Source: Chloroflexota bacterium (GTDB taxonomy: Bacteria; Chloroflexota; Dehalococcoidia; Bin125). From it: 64,000 bases of DNA. Shown one piece after another: positions 26,361 to 33,211 of the stretch. The notes under the pieces were generated by a model, which saw nothing but the letters and a program-made list of their open reading frames with translations, searched no databases and was not told the DNA's origin. The stretch is taken from positions 75,332-139,331 of the forward strand of contig VXQZ01000052.1 of the NCBI GenBank assembly GCA_009838735.1. Reading direction: 5' to 3'. Position 1 is the stretch's first letter; each line of letters starts with the position of its first letter. A program made the translations under genes and the position numbers.

Positions 26361-26678
26361 TTAGAGAACGTCGCGCAGGCGCTTCAGCGCCCGCACGCGA
26401 ACCTTGCCGCGGTCCAGTGCGGGGCGCGCGGCGATGGTGATGGCTTCACCAGTGGCGGGATTGCGTCCCTGTCGTTCGGGCCGCGCCGACTGCGAGACGA
26501 TGTCGACCTTGATCAAACCGGCGACGGTGGCAGAACCCGGCCCGCCGACTGACAGATCTTCGATCACAGCATCCGCCAGCGCATCCAGCACCTCGTTCAC
26601 ATCCTGGCTGCGGATTCCTGTCTTTGCTTCGATCGCCTTGGCCATCTGAGCCTTGGTCTTCGGCTTGGAGTCTGTCAT
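26361..26678 (-). CDS. hup: HU/IHF family DNA-binding protein
   Basis: This 105-residue histone-like protein bends and compacts DNA as a dimer. 'MAKAIEAKTGIRSQDVNEVLDALADAV' is the N-terminal helical dimer region. 'PERQGRNPATGEAITIAAR' is the HU beta-arm signature, which inserts Pro into the minor groove, here shown within two short motifs. The ATG at 26678 was chosen over one ten codons upstream because a GAGAGTGA site lies directly before it. It is transcribed away from the O-methyltransferase gene. A short A/S-rich N-terminal extension ('MTDSKPKTKAQ') precedes the HU core. Confidence 0.93.
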   Translation of the reverse strand: MTDSKPKTKAQMAKAIEAKTGIRSQDVNEVLDALADAVIEDLSVGGPGSATVAGLIKVDIVSQSARPERQGRNPATGEAITIAARPALDRGKVRVRALKRLRDVL

Positions 26679-26803
26679 CGTCACTCTCTTTCCATTTGGG
26701 CTAGTCAACGATGCGGGCCTTCACTGCTTACGTAGTGTTATCGGCAAGTTCGCATGGGGCAATAGCGTTCGGCACCTTTCGATGGGTGAGTTAACGTCCA
26801 GCC

Positions 26804-27466
26804 ATGCACTCTATTCGAACCACCCCGATCACTGAAGAACTGGCGAGATATCTCGAAGACACCTCGACGCGAGAGGACGATGTCTGGCGACGACTGAGAG
26901 CGGAGACCGCGGAACTGCCAGCCGGAGGCATGCAGATTGGTCCGGATCAGGCCCGCCTGTTGAGCTGGCTGGCGAAGCTGGTTGGCGCACGGCGCACTCT
27001 TGAGATTGGCACCTTCACCGGAGCGTCGGCGCTGGCTGTTGTTCAGGCGATGCCGGAGGATGGTCGGATGGTCGCCTGTGATGTGAGCGAGGAGTGGACT
27101 TCGATTGCTCGGAAGTACTGGATTGAGGCCGGGGTCCGCCACAAGATTGACCTTCGTCTGGGCCCGGCGTTGGACACGTTGGCCGCGCTGGGCCGAGAGG
27201 GAGGTGGGTTGTTCGATTTCGCCTTCATCGACGCGGACAAGGAGCCGATCTGGAGCTACTACGAGGGTGCGCTGGCCTTGCTGCGACCGGGAGGCCTGAT
27301 CGCTGTTGACAACACACTCTGGGGCGGTCAGGTTGCCGACCCGACTGTTCGCGATCCTGACAAGGAGGCGATCGACGCCTTCAATCGGCGGATCATCGAC
27401 GATCCACGCGTCGACGCGGTGCAACTGACGGTTGGAGACGGGCTGACGTTGTTGAGGAAGCTCTAG
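26804..27466 (+). CDS. Class I SAM-dependent O-methyltransferase (family 3)
   Basis: This 220-residue methyltransferase of the caffeoyl-CoA/catechol type (Methyltransf_3) has the SAM-binding 'LEIGTFTGASALAV' (about 66-79). The metal/substrate strand 'FDFAFIDADKEPIWSYYE' and the 'GGLIAVDNTLWGG' segment give the Asp/Asp-Asn metal site of the family. It probably transfers a methyl group to a catechol-like hydroxyl. The substrate is not inferable. It ends 7 bases before the convergent DRTGG-protein gene. Confidence 0.9.
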   Translation: MHSIRTTPITEELARYLEDTSTREDDVWRRLRAETAELPAGGMQIGPDQARLLSWLAKLVGARRTLEIGTFTGASALAVVQAMPEDGRMVACDVSEEWTSIARKYWIEAGVRHKIDLRLGPALDTLAALGREGGGLFDFAFIDADKEPIWSYYEGALALLRPGGLIAVDNTLWGGQVADPTVRDPDKEAIDAFNRRIIDDPRVDAVQLTVGDGLTLLRKL

Positions 27467-27473
27467 AGCGCGT

Positions 27474-28352
27474 TCAGACGAGTGCGGCAGTTGGCACGTT
27501 GTCAGCGACGAGCTCGATCGCGCGCGCGAGCTTACGTTCGCCGATGAACGCCGAGCCACCGTAGAGCGGTCCGATTGCTTCGACCGCCTCGAGCGTGGTG
27601 AGCGATGTGGTGATCAGGGCAAACGACTCGCGTTCGGCGCGCTGGGCGACGTAGGGCAGCGTCGGTTCGCCGCCGGCGAGGATCAGGCAGAGCGGCTCGT
27701 AGTCCAACGCTCCCAGCGCGATATCGATTCGGTCGTGGCGGGTAATCAGTGTCTTGTCCGGATACTTGCGGAAGTAGTCCATGCCCTCGTGCGCGCTGAC
27801 CGGACCGATCACGAGGTCCCGTGAGGCCTCGTCGAAGAGCTCCTCGTCGCCGGACAGCTCGCCCTCAATCGAGGGAGCAATGTCGCGAACCGTCGGCGCG
27901 GCCAAGTGACGGTCCTGTGGAATCGATGCCGCGGCATGGCCGCCCAGATCGGTGATGCGCTGCAGCGCGGCCGGACCTCCGTGCTCGGGTACGCCGTTGA
28001 CGACGACCGCGTCGGGTTGGGTCGAGAGGGCGCGCGAGACGGTGTCGTCGTCGGCTTCGCCGTGGCGGACTACCAGCACGGTGCGATCCGCTTCAATCGC
28101 CTCGGCCTCCAGCGCTTCGACGACCGTGTGGTCGGTGTCCGATGGTATCTCGGAGGCGGACACCGGTTCCGAGGCGCCGCGCACGCCGTTGACCCTGGCC
28201 AGCTGCCGGGCGTCGGCGGCCGCCGAGTCTCCGTCGTCGATCCGGACGAGCCGGACGGTCGCGCCGGTCGCTCGGAGCGCAGATGCAATTCCCGCAGCGA
28301 CGACCGATTTACCGTCGCCGGCCAGCGTTGATGTGACAAGAATTCGGGTCAC
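27474..28352 (-). CDS. BioD-like P-loop plus DRTGG-domain protein
   Basis: This 292-residue protein has an N-terminal nucleotide-binding domain related to dethiobiotin synthetase ('TSTLAGDGKSVVAAGIA', P-loop at about 8-24). A C-terminal DRTGG-like domain covers about 180-290. The pair matches the N-terminal regulatory half of large phosphotransacetylases (Pta), but here it stands alone without the catalytic Pta domain. A regulatory or ligand-sensing role in acetyl-phosphate or CoA metabolism is possible but unproven. The start is a GTG with CCGGAG before it. It is divergent from the small membrane protein gene. Confidence 0.75.
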   Translation of the reverse strand: MTRILVTSTLAGDGKSVVAAGIASALRATGATVRLVRIDDGDSAAADARQLARVNGVRGASEPVSASEIPSDTDHTVVEALEAEAIEADRTVLVVRHGEADDDTVSRALSTQPDAVVVNGVPEHGGPAALQRITDLGGHAAASIPQDRHLAAPTVRDIAPSIEGELSGDEELFDEASRDLVIGPVSAHEGMDYFRKYPDKTLITRHDRIDIALGALDYEPLCLILAGGEPTLPYVAQRAERESFALITTSLTTLEAVEAIGPLYGGSAFIGERKLARAIELVADNVPTAALV

Positions 28353-28453
28353 GAGGCGCTCCGGTTCATCTGATTGCAGTTCGCGTGCTGCCTAGCCAAG
28401 ACTAAACGGCAAGCGCGCTAAGGTCTGTTCGCACGTCGCGATGAGCGGCGAGG

Positions 28454-28470
28454 CCAGCGCCTGGCGCTGG
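28454..28470. repeat. Perfect palindrome in divergent promoter region
   Basis: CCAGCGCC and GGCGCTGG flank a single T, a perfect 8+1+8 palindrome. It sits between the divergent starts at 28352 and 28533, just upstream of a TAGACT hexamer. This is the place and symmetry expected of a dimeric repressor site, although it is also simple GC-rich sequence. Confidence 0.4.
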
Positions 28471-28487
28471 ACGCGATGATGCGCGGC

Positions 28488-28493
28488 TAGACT
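28488..28493 (+). promoter_or_regulatory. Candidate -10 element (TAGACT)
   Basis: TAGACT lies 39 bases before the small membrane-protein start and 17 bases after the palindrome. No -35 match is seen at normal spacing. Confidence 0.3.
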
Positions 28494-28532
28494 GAAGCCC
28501 CCGAACGAGCAGCGAGCGGCGGAGAGTTTGGG

Positions 28533-28763
28533 ATGGCGGAAGAGCAGGGCAATAGCGGAGATCTGTGGCCGCCTCCGGCGCCGGACTCGCCTGCCACCCG
28601 CCGACGTCGCCCGCCGCCGGAACGACATGCTCACTGGATCGACCATGAGAATCGGGCCGACGAGCCGCGCGAAGATGCGCCTCGCTTGCTCTGGTGGATC
28701 CTCGGCGCGCTGCTGATCTTCGGAGTGTTCTCGGTGCTCATCAGGATGTTCCTGGTCTTGTAG
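28533..28763 (+). CDS. Small single-pass membrane protein
   Basis: This 76-residue protein has a hydrophilic, Pro/Arg-rich N-terminus of about 50 residues and one C-terminal membrane helix ('LLWWILGALLIFGVFSVLI'), a tail-anchored arrangement with the N-terminus inside. The ribosome-binding site GGAGAG is seven bases before the ATG, which supports a real gene. No family is recognised. It precedes the CoA-transferase fusion gene on the same strand by about 110 bases. Confidence 0.65.
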   Translation: MAEEQGNSGDLWPPPAPDSPATRRRRPPPERHAHWIDHENRADEPREDAPRLLWWILGALLIFGVFSVLIRMFLVL

Positions 28764-28872
28764 ACCGCCAATCAACAACCTTCGGTATCTTGACTGGCAA
28801 TCCCTGCGAACCGTGCGGGTGCGTTCGGCATGTCGGTCGGATCGGTCACAGTTTCCGGATCGGAGCATCGAA

Positions 28873-31353
28873 ATGGCAAGTGAGGCGTCAGACACCCTGC
28901 TGGGCGGAGTGCGTGTGATTGATCTGGCGACATCACGGGCCGAGATGACAGGGCGTGTGCTTGCCGACATGGGCGCAGAGGTGATTAAGGTCGAGCCGCC
29001 CTGGGGGACGCCCTCACGCCAGTTGGCGCCCTTCAGCGAAGAGGATCCAGAGCGTTCGCTCTACTGGGCGGCCATGGGGCTGGGCAAGCGCAGCGTGATC
29101 ATCGACCTTGACGACGAACAGGGTCGCGCCGATTTCCGAGCCTTGCTTGGCACTGCCGACGTGCTGATCGAATCGTTCGATCCGGGGACGATGGCCGGCT
29201 GGGGGTTGAGCTACGACGACGTCAAGGACGCCCATCCGGATCTGATCTATGTCTCGGTGACCCCGTATGGGCAGGATGGTCCTCATGCAGACCGTCCGGC
29301 GACGGACCTGACCATCGAGTCGGCCGGGGGCCTGGTCGGTCTGCAGGGCGACGGCGATCGACCGCCGGTGCCGGTGGGTCTTCCTCAGGCTCCGATTCAT
29401 GCGGGCGTTCAGGCCGCGGCGGACACGTCGATTGCGCTGCGTGAGCGAGGCCTGTCCGGTCTGGGACAGCATCTGGACGTATCGATGCAGGCTGCCGTGG
29501 TCTGGACGCTGATGCACGCAACAGGGTTCCCGCCAAACACCGGGGACGATCCGCCGGGCACCTGCGCTCAGCGGAACATCGGCGGCGACAACATGGGTGG
29601 CGCAGTGATGGGGATACATCCCTGTCTCGACGGCTACATCGTGTTCAGCATCGTGCCGGGTGGGTTGGGGCTGCGGCACTCGACGTTGGTCCTGAAGTGG
29701 ATCGAGGAAGAGGGCGAGCTGATCGGTGAGCTTGAGGGCGCCGACATCGATGAGTGGGCGAAGAATGTCGCTCGGCTGGTGACGGAGGATCCGGCCGAAG
29801 TGGGCCGGCAGGTTCTGATCGCGTCCGACAACATGCATCAGTTCGTCGCCAAGCGGACGATGGCGGAGTGTTTCTCGCGGGCCGTCCGAGACGGCTTCAT
29901 GATGGCGCCGCTCTACACGATGGAGGACATTGCGAACGATCAGCACCTGGCAGCTCGGAATTACTGGGTAGACATTGACGGGCACCGGTACCCGGGGCCG
30001 TTCGCCAAGCTGTCCGAGACCCCCCTGGTGATCGATCGGGCGGCGCCGGCGCTAGGTCAGGACCAACATCTGCTGGCGGAGCTGAACGGCGCTCCGAAAC
30101 GCGCACGGAGGGCGCCGGTGTCGTCCAACGGCGTGCGTGGTGAAGACGGCGGCGCGCTTTCAGGCGTCAAGATCGCCGACTTCGCCTGGGTAGGCGTCGG
30201 TCCGCTGATCTCGAAGTCGATGGCGGACCACGGCGCGCAGGTGATTCACATCGAGTCGGCGACGCGTCCCGACGTGCTGCGTCTTGGGCCTCCGTTCAAG
30301 GACAATGAACCGGGCATGGACCGGGCGCAGTTCATGGCCAACTTCAACTCGTCGAAGCTTGGTGTCGCCTTGCGGCTCGATACCAGGGAGGGGCTGGAGT
30401 ACGCCCGGCAGTTGATCGACTGGGCCGATGTGGTGGTCGAGTCGTTCACGCCGGGCACGATGAAGCGGTTCGGATTCGACTACGCCACATTGAGCAAGGA
30501 ACGTCCTGAGCTGATCATGCTCAGCACCTGCCTGCGCGGGCAGACCGGACCCGAATCGAGCTACCCGGGATTCGGTCTGCAGGGGGCCTGCCTCTCCGGC
30601 CTGCACCGAATCACGGGTTGGCCCGATCGGCAACCATCGGGGACCTGGGGTGCGTACACCGACTTCATCAACCCGCGCTTCGGCTCTGGTGCGCTGGCGG
30701 CCGCGATCCGTTATCGGGACCGAACCGGCCGAGGCCAGTACATCGATCTGGCACAGACCGAGGCCGGTATCCACTTCGCCGCGCCACTGCTGCTCGACTA
30801 CCTGGAGAACGGCCGGATCGCCGAAGCGGTCGGGCATGGATCCATGTACGCGGCGCCGAATGGCGTCTTCCGGGTGGGCGACGGCGAGCGCTACGTCGCG
30901 ATAGCGACAGAGACAGCGGAGCAGTGGCATGCGCTGAGAACCGCGACCGGCCTTGAGAACTGGTCGGGCTCGGAGTACGACGACCTGTCGGCCAGAATCG
31001 CCGCGAAGGCAGAGATTGAAGCCGTGATTGCCGAGTGGTGCGCCCCGCAGACGGCTGAGGCGGTGGTCGAGCGGCTGACCGCGGCTGGAGTACCCGCGTC
31101 GCTCGTCGAGTGGCCGTCCGACCTCTACGAGGATCCGCAACTCACGCATCGTGATTTCTTCGTCACGCTCGACCACTCGGTCATGGGGCCGACCCCGTAC
31201 GACGGACTCGTGACCAGGTTCTCGGGCGGGACGGCGCGTCTGCGCCGGGCCGCGCCGGCGATTGGCGAGCACACGCACTACGTGCTCTCGGAGATCCTGT
31301 CTGTTCCGGATGAGGAGATCACTGAGGCGTTGGTCGCGGGGGCTCTGCAGTAG
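28873..31353 (+). CDS. Double-length CaiB/BaiF CoA-transferase fusion
   Basis: This 826-residue protein contains two complete class III CoA-transferase domains, residues about 8-410 and 429-826, where usual members have about 400 in total. The second domain keeps the likely catalytic Asp (D597, 'YTDFINPRFG') and the 'TGRGQYIDLAQ' helix. In the first domain the aligned position is Pro174 ('PQAPIHAG'), so that half may be structural. The normal enzyme is an interlocked homodimer, so the fusion may act as a pseudo-dimer with one active centre. CGGAG lies seven bases before the ATG at 28873. The thiolase gene follows 198 bases later. Confidence 0.88.
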   Translation: MASEASDTLLGGVRVIDLATSRAEMTGRVLADMGAEVIKVEPPWGTPSRQLAPFSEEDPERSLYWAAMGLGKRSVIIDLDDEQGRADFRALLGTADVLIESFDPGTMAGWGLSYDDVKDAHPDLIYVSVTPYGQDGPHADRPATDLTIESAGGLVGLQGDGDRPPVPVGLPQAPIHAGVQAAADTSIALRERGLSGLGQHLDVSMQAAVVWTLMHATGFPPNTGDDPPGTCAQRNIGGDNMGGAVMGIHPCLDGYIVFSIVPGGLGLRHSTLVLKWIEEEGELIGELEGADIDEWAKNVARLVTEDPAEVGRQVLIASDNMHQFVAKRTMAECFSRAVRDGFMMAPLYTMEDIANDQHLAARNYWVDIDGHRYPGPFAKLSETPLVIDRAAPALGQDQHLLAELNGAPKRARRAPVSSNGVRGEDGGALSGVKIADFAWVGVGPLISKSMADHGAQVIHIESATRPDVLRLGPPFKDNEPGMDRAQFMANFNSSKLGVALRLDTREGLEYARQLIDWADVVVESFTPGTMKRFGFDYATLSKERPELIMLSTCLRGQTGPESSYPGFGLQGACLSGLHRITGWPDRQPSGTWGAYTDFINPRFGSGALAAAIRYRDRTGRGQYIDLAQTEAGIHFAAPLLLDYLENGRIAEAVGHGSMYAAPNGVFRVGDGERYVAIATETAEQWHALRTATGLENWSGSEYDDLSARIAAKAEIEAVIAEWCAPQTAEAVVERLTAAGVPASLVEWPSDLYEDPQLTHRDFFVTLDHSVMGPTPYDGLVTRFSGGTARLRRAAPAIGEHTHYVLSEILSVPDEEITEALVAGALQ

Positions 31354-31363
31354 CAGTGGCGGG

Positions 31364-31444
31364 CCCTCACCCCCCGCCTTCGCGGGGGCAGGCTCTAACT
31401 CCCCGCATCAAGTGCGGGGCAGGCTTCTCCCTCAGGGAGAGGGG
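31364..31444. repeat. REP-like palindromic element
   Basis: Three adjacent hairpins: CCCCCGC/GCGGGGG (31371-31388), CCCCGCA/TGCGGGG (31401-31419) and TCTCCC/GGGAGA (31426-31440). The first part reappears in inverse orientation at 62794-62826 with about one mismatch over some 32 bases. It lies after the CoA-transferase fusion gene. Confidence 0.75.
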
Positions 31445-31510
31445 ACCGGAGTGGGAGCCATCCGTTGGCGAGTTAGGGGTGCGACCACGGTGAATCTTGC
31501 GACCATCATC

Positions 31511-31516
31511 TAAACT
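31511..31516 (+). promoter_or_regulatory. Candidate -10 element (TAAACT)
   Basis: TAAACT lies 35 bases before the thiolase start. No -35 box is seen at the right distance. Confidence 0.25.
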
Positions 31517-31551
31517 GCCTGCGTAGAGACGCACAGGGAAGGACTTGTGAG

Positions 31552-32733
31552 ATGGGCAACCGCACGATGCGCGGCGAAGTGGCGATCATCGGCGTCGGTG
31601 AGACGACGTATTACAAGCGGGGACGATCACCCGATTCCGAGTTCAAGCTGGTGATCGAGGCGATCCTCAAGGCCAGCGCCGACGCGGGAATCGACCCGCG
31701 TGAGATTGACGGCTTCGCCTCGTACTCCAACGACCGCAATGACCCCTCGCGGATTGCGGCAGCGCTGGACATCGCCGACCTGCGCTTCTCCAACATGGAG
31801 TGGGGCGGCGGCGGTGGCGGCGGCTCGGCGGCCTGCGCTCACGCAGCTTCAGCAGTCGCCACCGGTCTCGCCGATACCGTGGTTGTCTTCCGCGGACTGG
31901 CGCAGGGTCAGTTTGGGCGTTTCGGGCAGGGCGCTCGCGTGCCCTACGTGCGCGGCGACCAGGCCTATACGGCGCCGTACGGACTGATGTCGCCGGCGCA
32001 GTCCTTCGCCATGCGCATCCACCGACTGTATGAAGACCACGGCATCACCCAGGACACGCTCAAGGCGTGCTCGCTGGCGTCGTACCACCACGCGCAGAAC
32101 AACCCGCGCGCGGTGATGTACGGTCGTCCGCTGACTCCAGAGGACTACGACGCCTCGCGCTGGATCGTGGAGCCCTTCCACCTGTTCGACTGCTGCCAGG
32201 AGAACGACGGCGCAGCGGCGATGATCTTCGTCTCGGCCGACCGGGCCAAGGATTACGCCAAGACGCCGGTTTACTTCCTCGGCGGGGCGGTCGGCTCGGG
32301 CAACCGCGCCGGCTCGGGCTCGCACAATGCGACCGACTACGCCACTTCCAACTTCAAGACGGTCGCGCCTCGCATGTACGACATGGCGCAGGTCAAGCCG
32401 GAAGAGGTCGACGTGGCGCAGGTCTACGAGAACTTCACCGGCGGCGTCGTGATGAGCATCATCGAGCACGGCCTGACGAGCTACGAAGAGGCCAACGACT
32501 TCATTACGTTCGACAACCTGATCGCACCCAGCGGGAAGATGCCGATCAACACGAGCGGCGGCAACCTGGCCGAGTGCTACATGCACGGTCTCGAGCTGAA
32601 CATCGAAGCCGTCCGCCAGGTGCGGGGCGAGTCGTGCAACCAGGTCGATGACGTCAATGTGTCGCTGGTCGCCTCGGGTCCGATGGTGACGCCGGTGTCC
32701 GACATGATCGTCGGTTCAGAGGCGGTGCTGTAA
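31552..32733 (+). CDS. SCP-x type thiolase / lipid-transfer protein
   Basis: This 393-residue thiolase-fold protein belongs to the non-decarboxylating SCP-x/Ltp group, acting on acyl-CoA or forming or cleaving a beta-ketoacyl-CoA or aldol bond. The N-terminus 'RGEVAIIGVGETTYYKRG' is typical. The nucleophile loop reads 'GGGGGGGSAACAHAA' with one Cys. The C-terminal 'HGLTSYEEANDF' and 'NTSGGNLAECYMHG' are the usual ends. AAGGAC supports the ATG. Its stop overlaps the start of the next gene (TAATG), so the pair is translated together, as is standard for thiolase plus DUF35 partner. Confidence 0.9.
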   Translation: MGNRTMRGEVAIIGVGETTYYKRGRSPDSEFKLVIEAILKASADAGIDPREIDGFASYSNDRNDPSRIAAALDIADLRFSNMEWGGGGGGGSAACAHAASAVATGLADTVVVFRGLAQGQFGRFGQGARVPYVRGDQAYTAPYGLMSPAQSFAMRIHRLYEDHGITQDTLKACSLASYHHAQNNPRAVMYGRPLTPEDYDASRWIVEPFHLFDCCQENDGAAAMIFVSADRAKDYAKTPVYFLGGAVGSGNRAGSGSHNATDYATSNFKTVAPRMYDMAQVKPEEVDVAQVYENFTGGVVMSIIEHGLTSYEEANDFITFDNLIAPSGKMPINTSGGNLAECYMHGLELNIEAVRQVRGESCNQVDDVNVSLVASGPMVTPVSDMIVGSEAVL

Positions 32734-33191
32734 TGGCGAATCCTGGAAGGTACTACCTGGGCGAGGGCATGCCCGCGCCCGCTCCGTCGGTCGACGGACT
32801 CGACACCGAGTACTGGGAAGGCATCAAGCAGCACAAGCTGTTCGTCCAGCACTGTCACACATGCGACCGACCCCAGTTTGGCCCCGAGTGGGTCTGCCAC
32901 ATCTGTCACAGCTTCGATATGGGCTGGCGTGAGGTAGAGGGCAACGGACGCATCTACTCCTGGGAGCGCGTCTGGCACCCGGTCCATCCCGCGCTGCAAG
33001 ACTCCTGCCCGTATCTGGTTGTGCTGGTGGAGTTGCCGAACCACGAGAACGTCCGCATGGTCGGCAACCTCGTCGGGGACCCGATGCAGACGGTCGAGAT
33101 CGGCGCGGAAGTTCGTCCTGTCTTCGAGGATCACGAGGGGACCGACGAGACCGAACCGTTCACCCTGGTTCACTGGGAAGTGGTCGGGTAG
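32733..33191 (+). CDS. Zinc-ribbon/OB-fold thiolase partner (DUF35)
   Basis: This 152-residue protein has a rubredoxin-like zinc ribbon ('CHTCDRPQFGPEWVCHICHS', four Cys) followed by an OB-fold ('GRIYSWERVWHPVHPAL'), the DUF35 or acyl-CoA-associated family. Such subunits bridge a thiolase or Ltp2 aldolase to its partner (ChsH2-like, or archaeal HMG-CoA complex). It shares one base with the thiolase gene. The pair probably forms a complex in acyl-CoA chain shortening. Confidence 0.9.
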   Translation: MANPGRYYLGEGMPAPAPSVDGLDTEYWEGIKQHKLFVQHCHTCDRPQFGPEWVCHICHSFDMGWREVEGNGRIYSWERVWHPVHPALQDSCPYLVVLVELPNHENVRMVGNLVGDPMQTVEIGAEVRPVFEDHEGTDETEPFTLVHWEVVG

Positions 33192-33211
33192 GTCGAACGC
33201 GGCTCTCCGAG

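Noticed and set aside
31364-31444. Hairpin cluster as a CRISPR array or a rho-independent terminator
   Set aside because: There are no spacers and no repeats of one length. There is no T-run after the hairpins. Matching elements elsewhere in the window identify it as REP-like.
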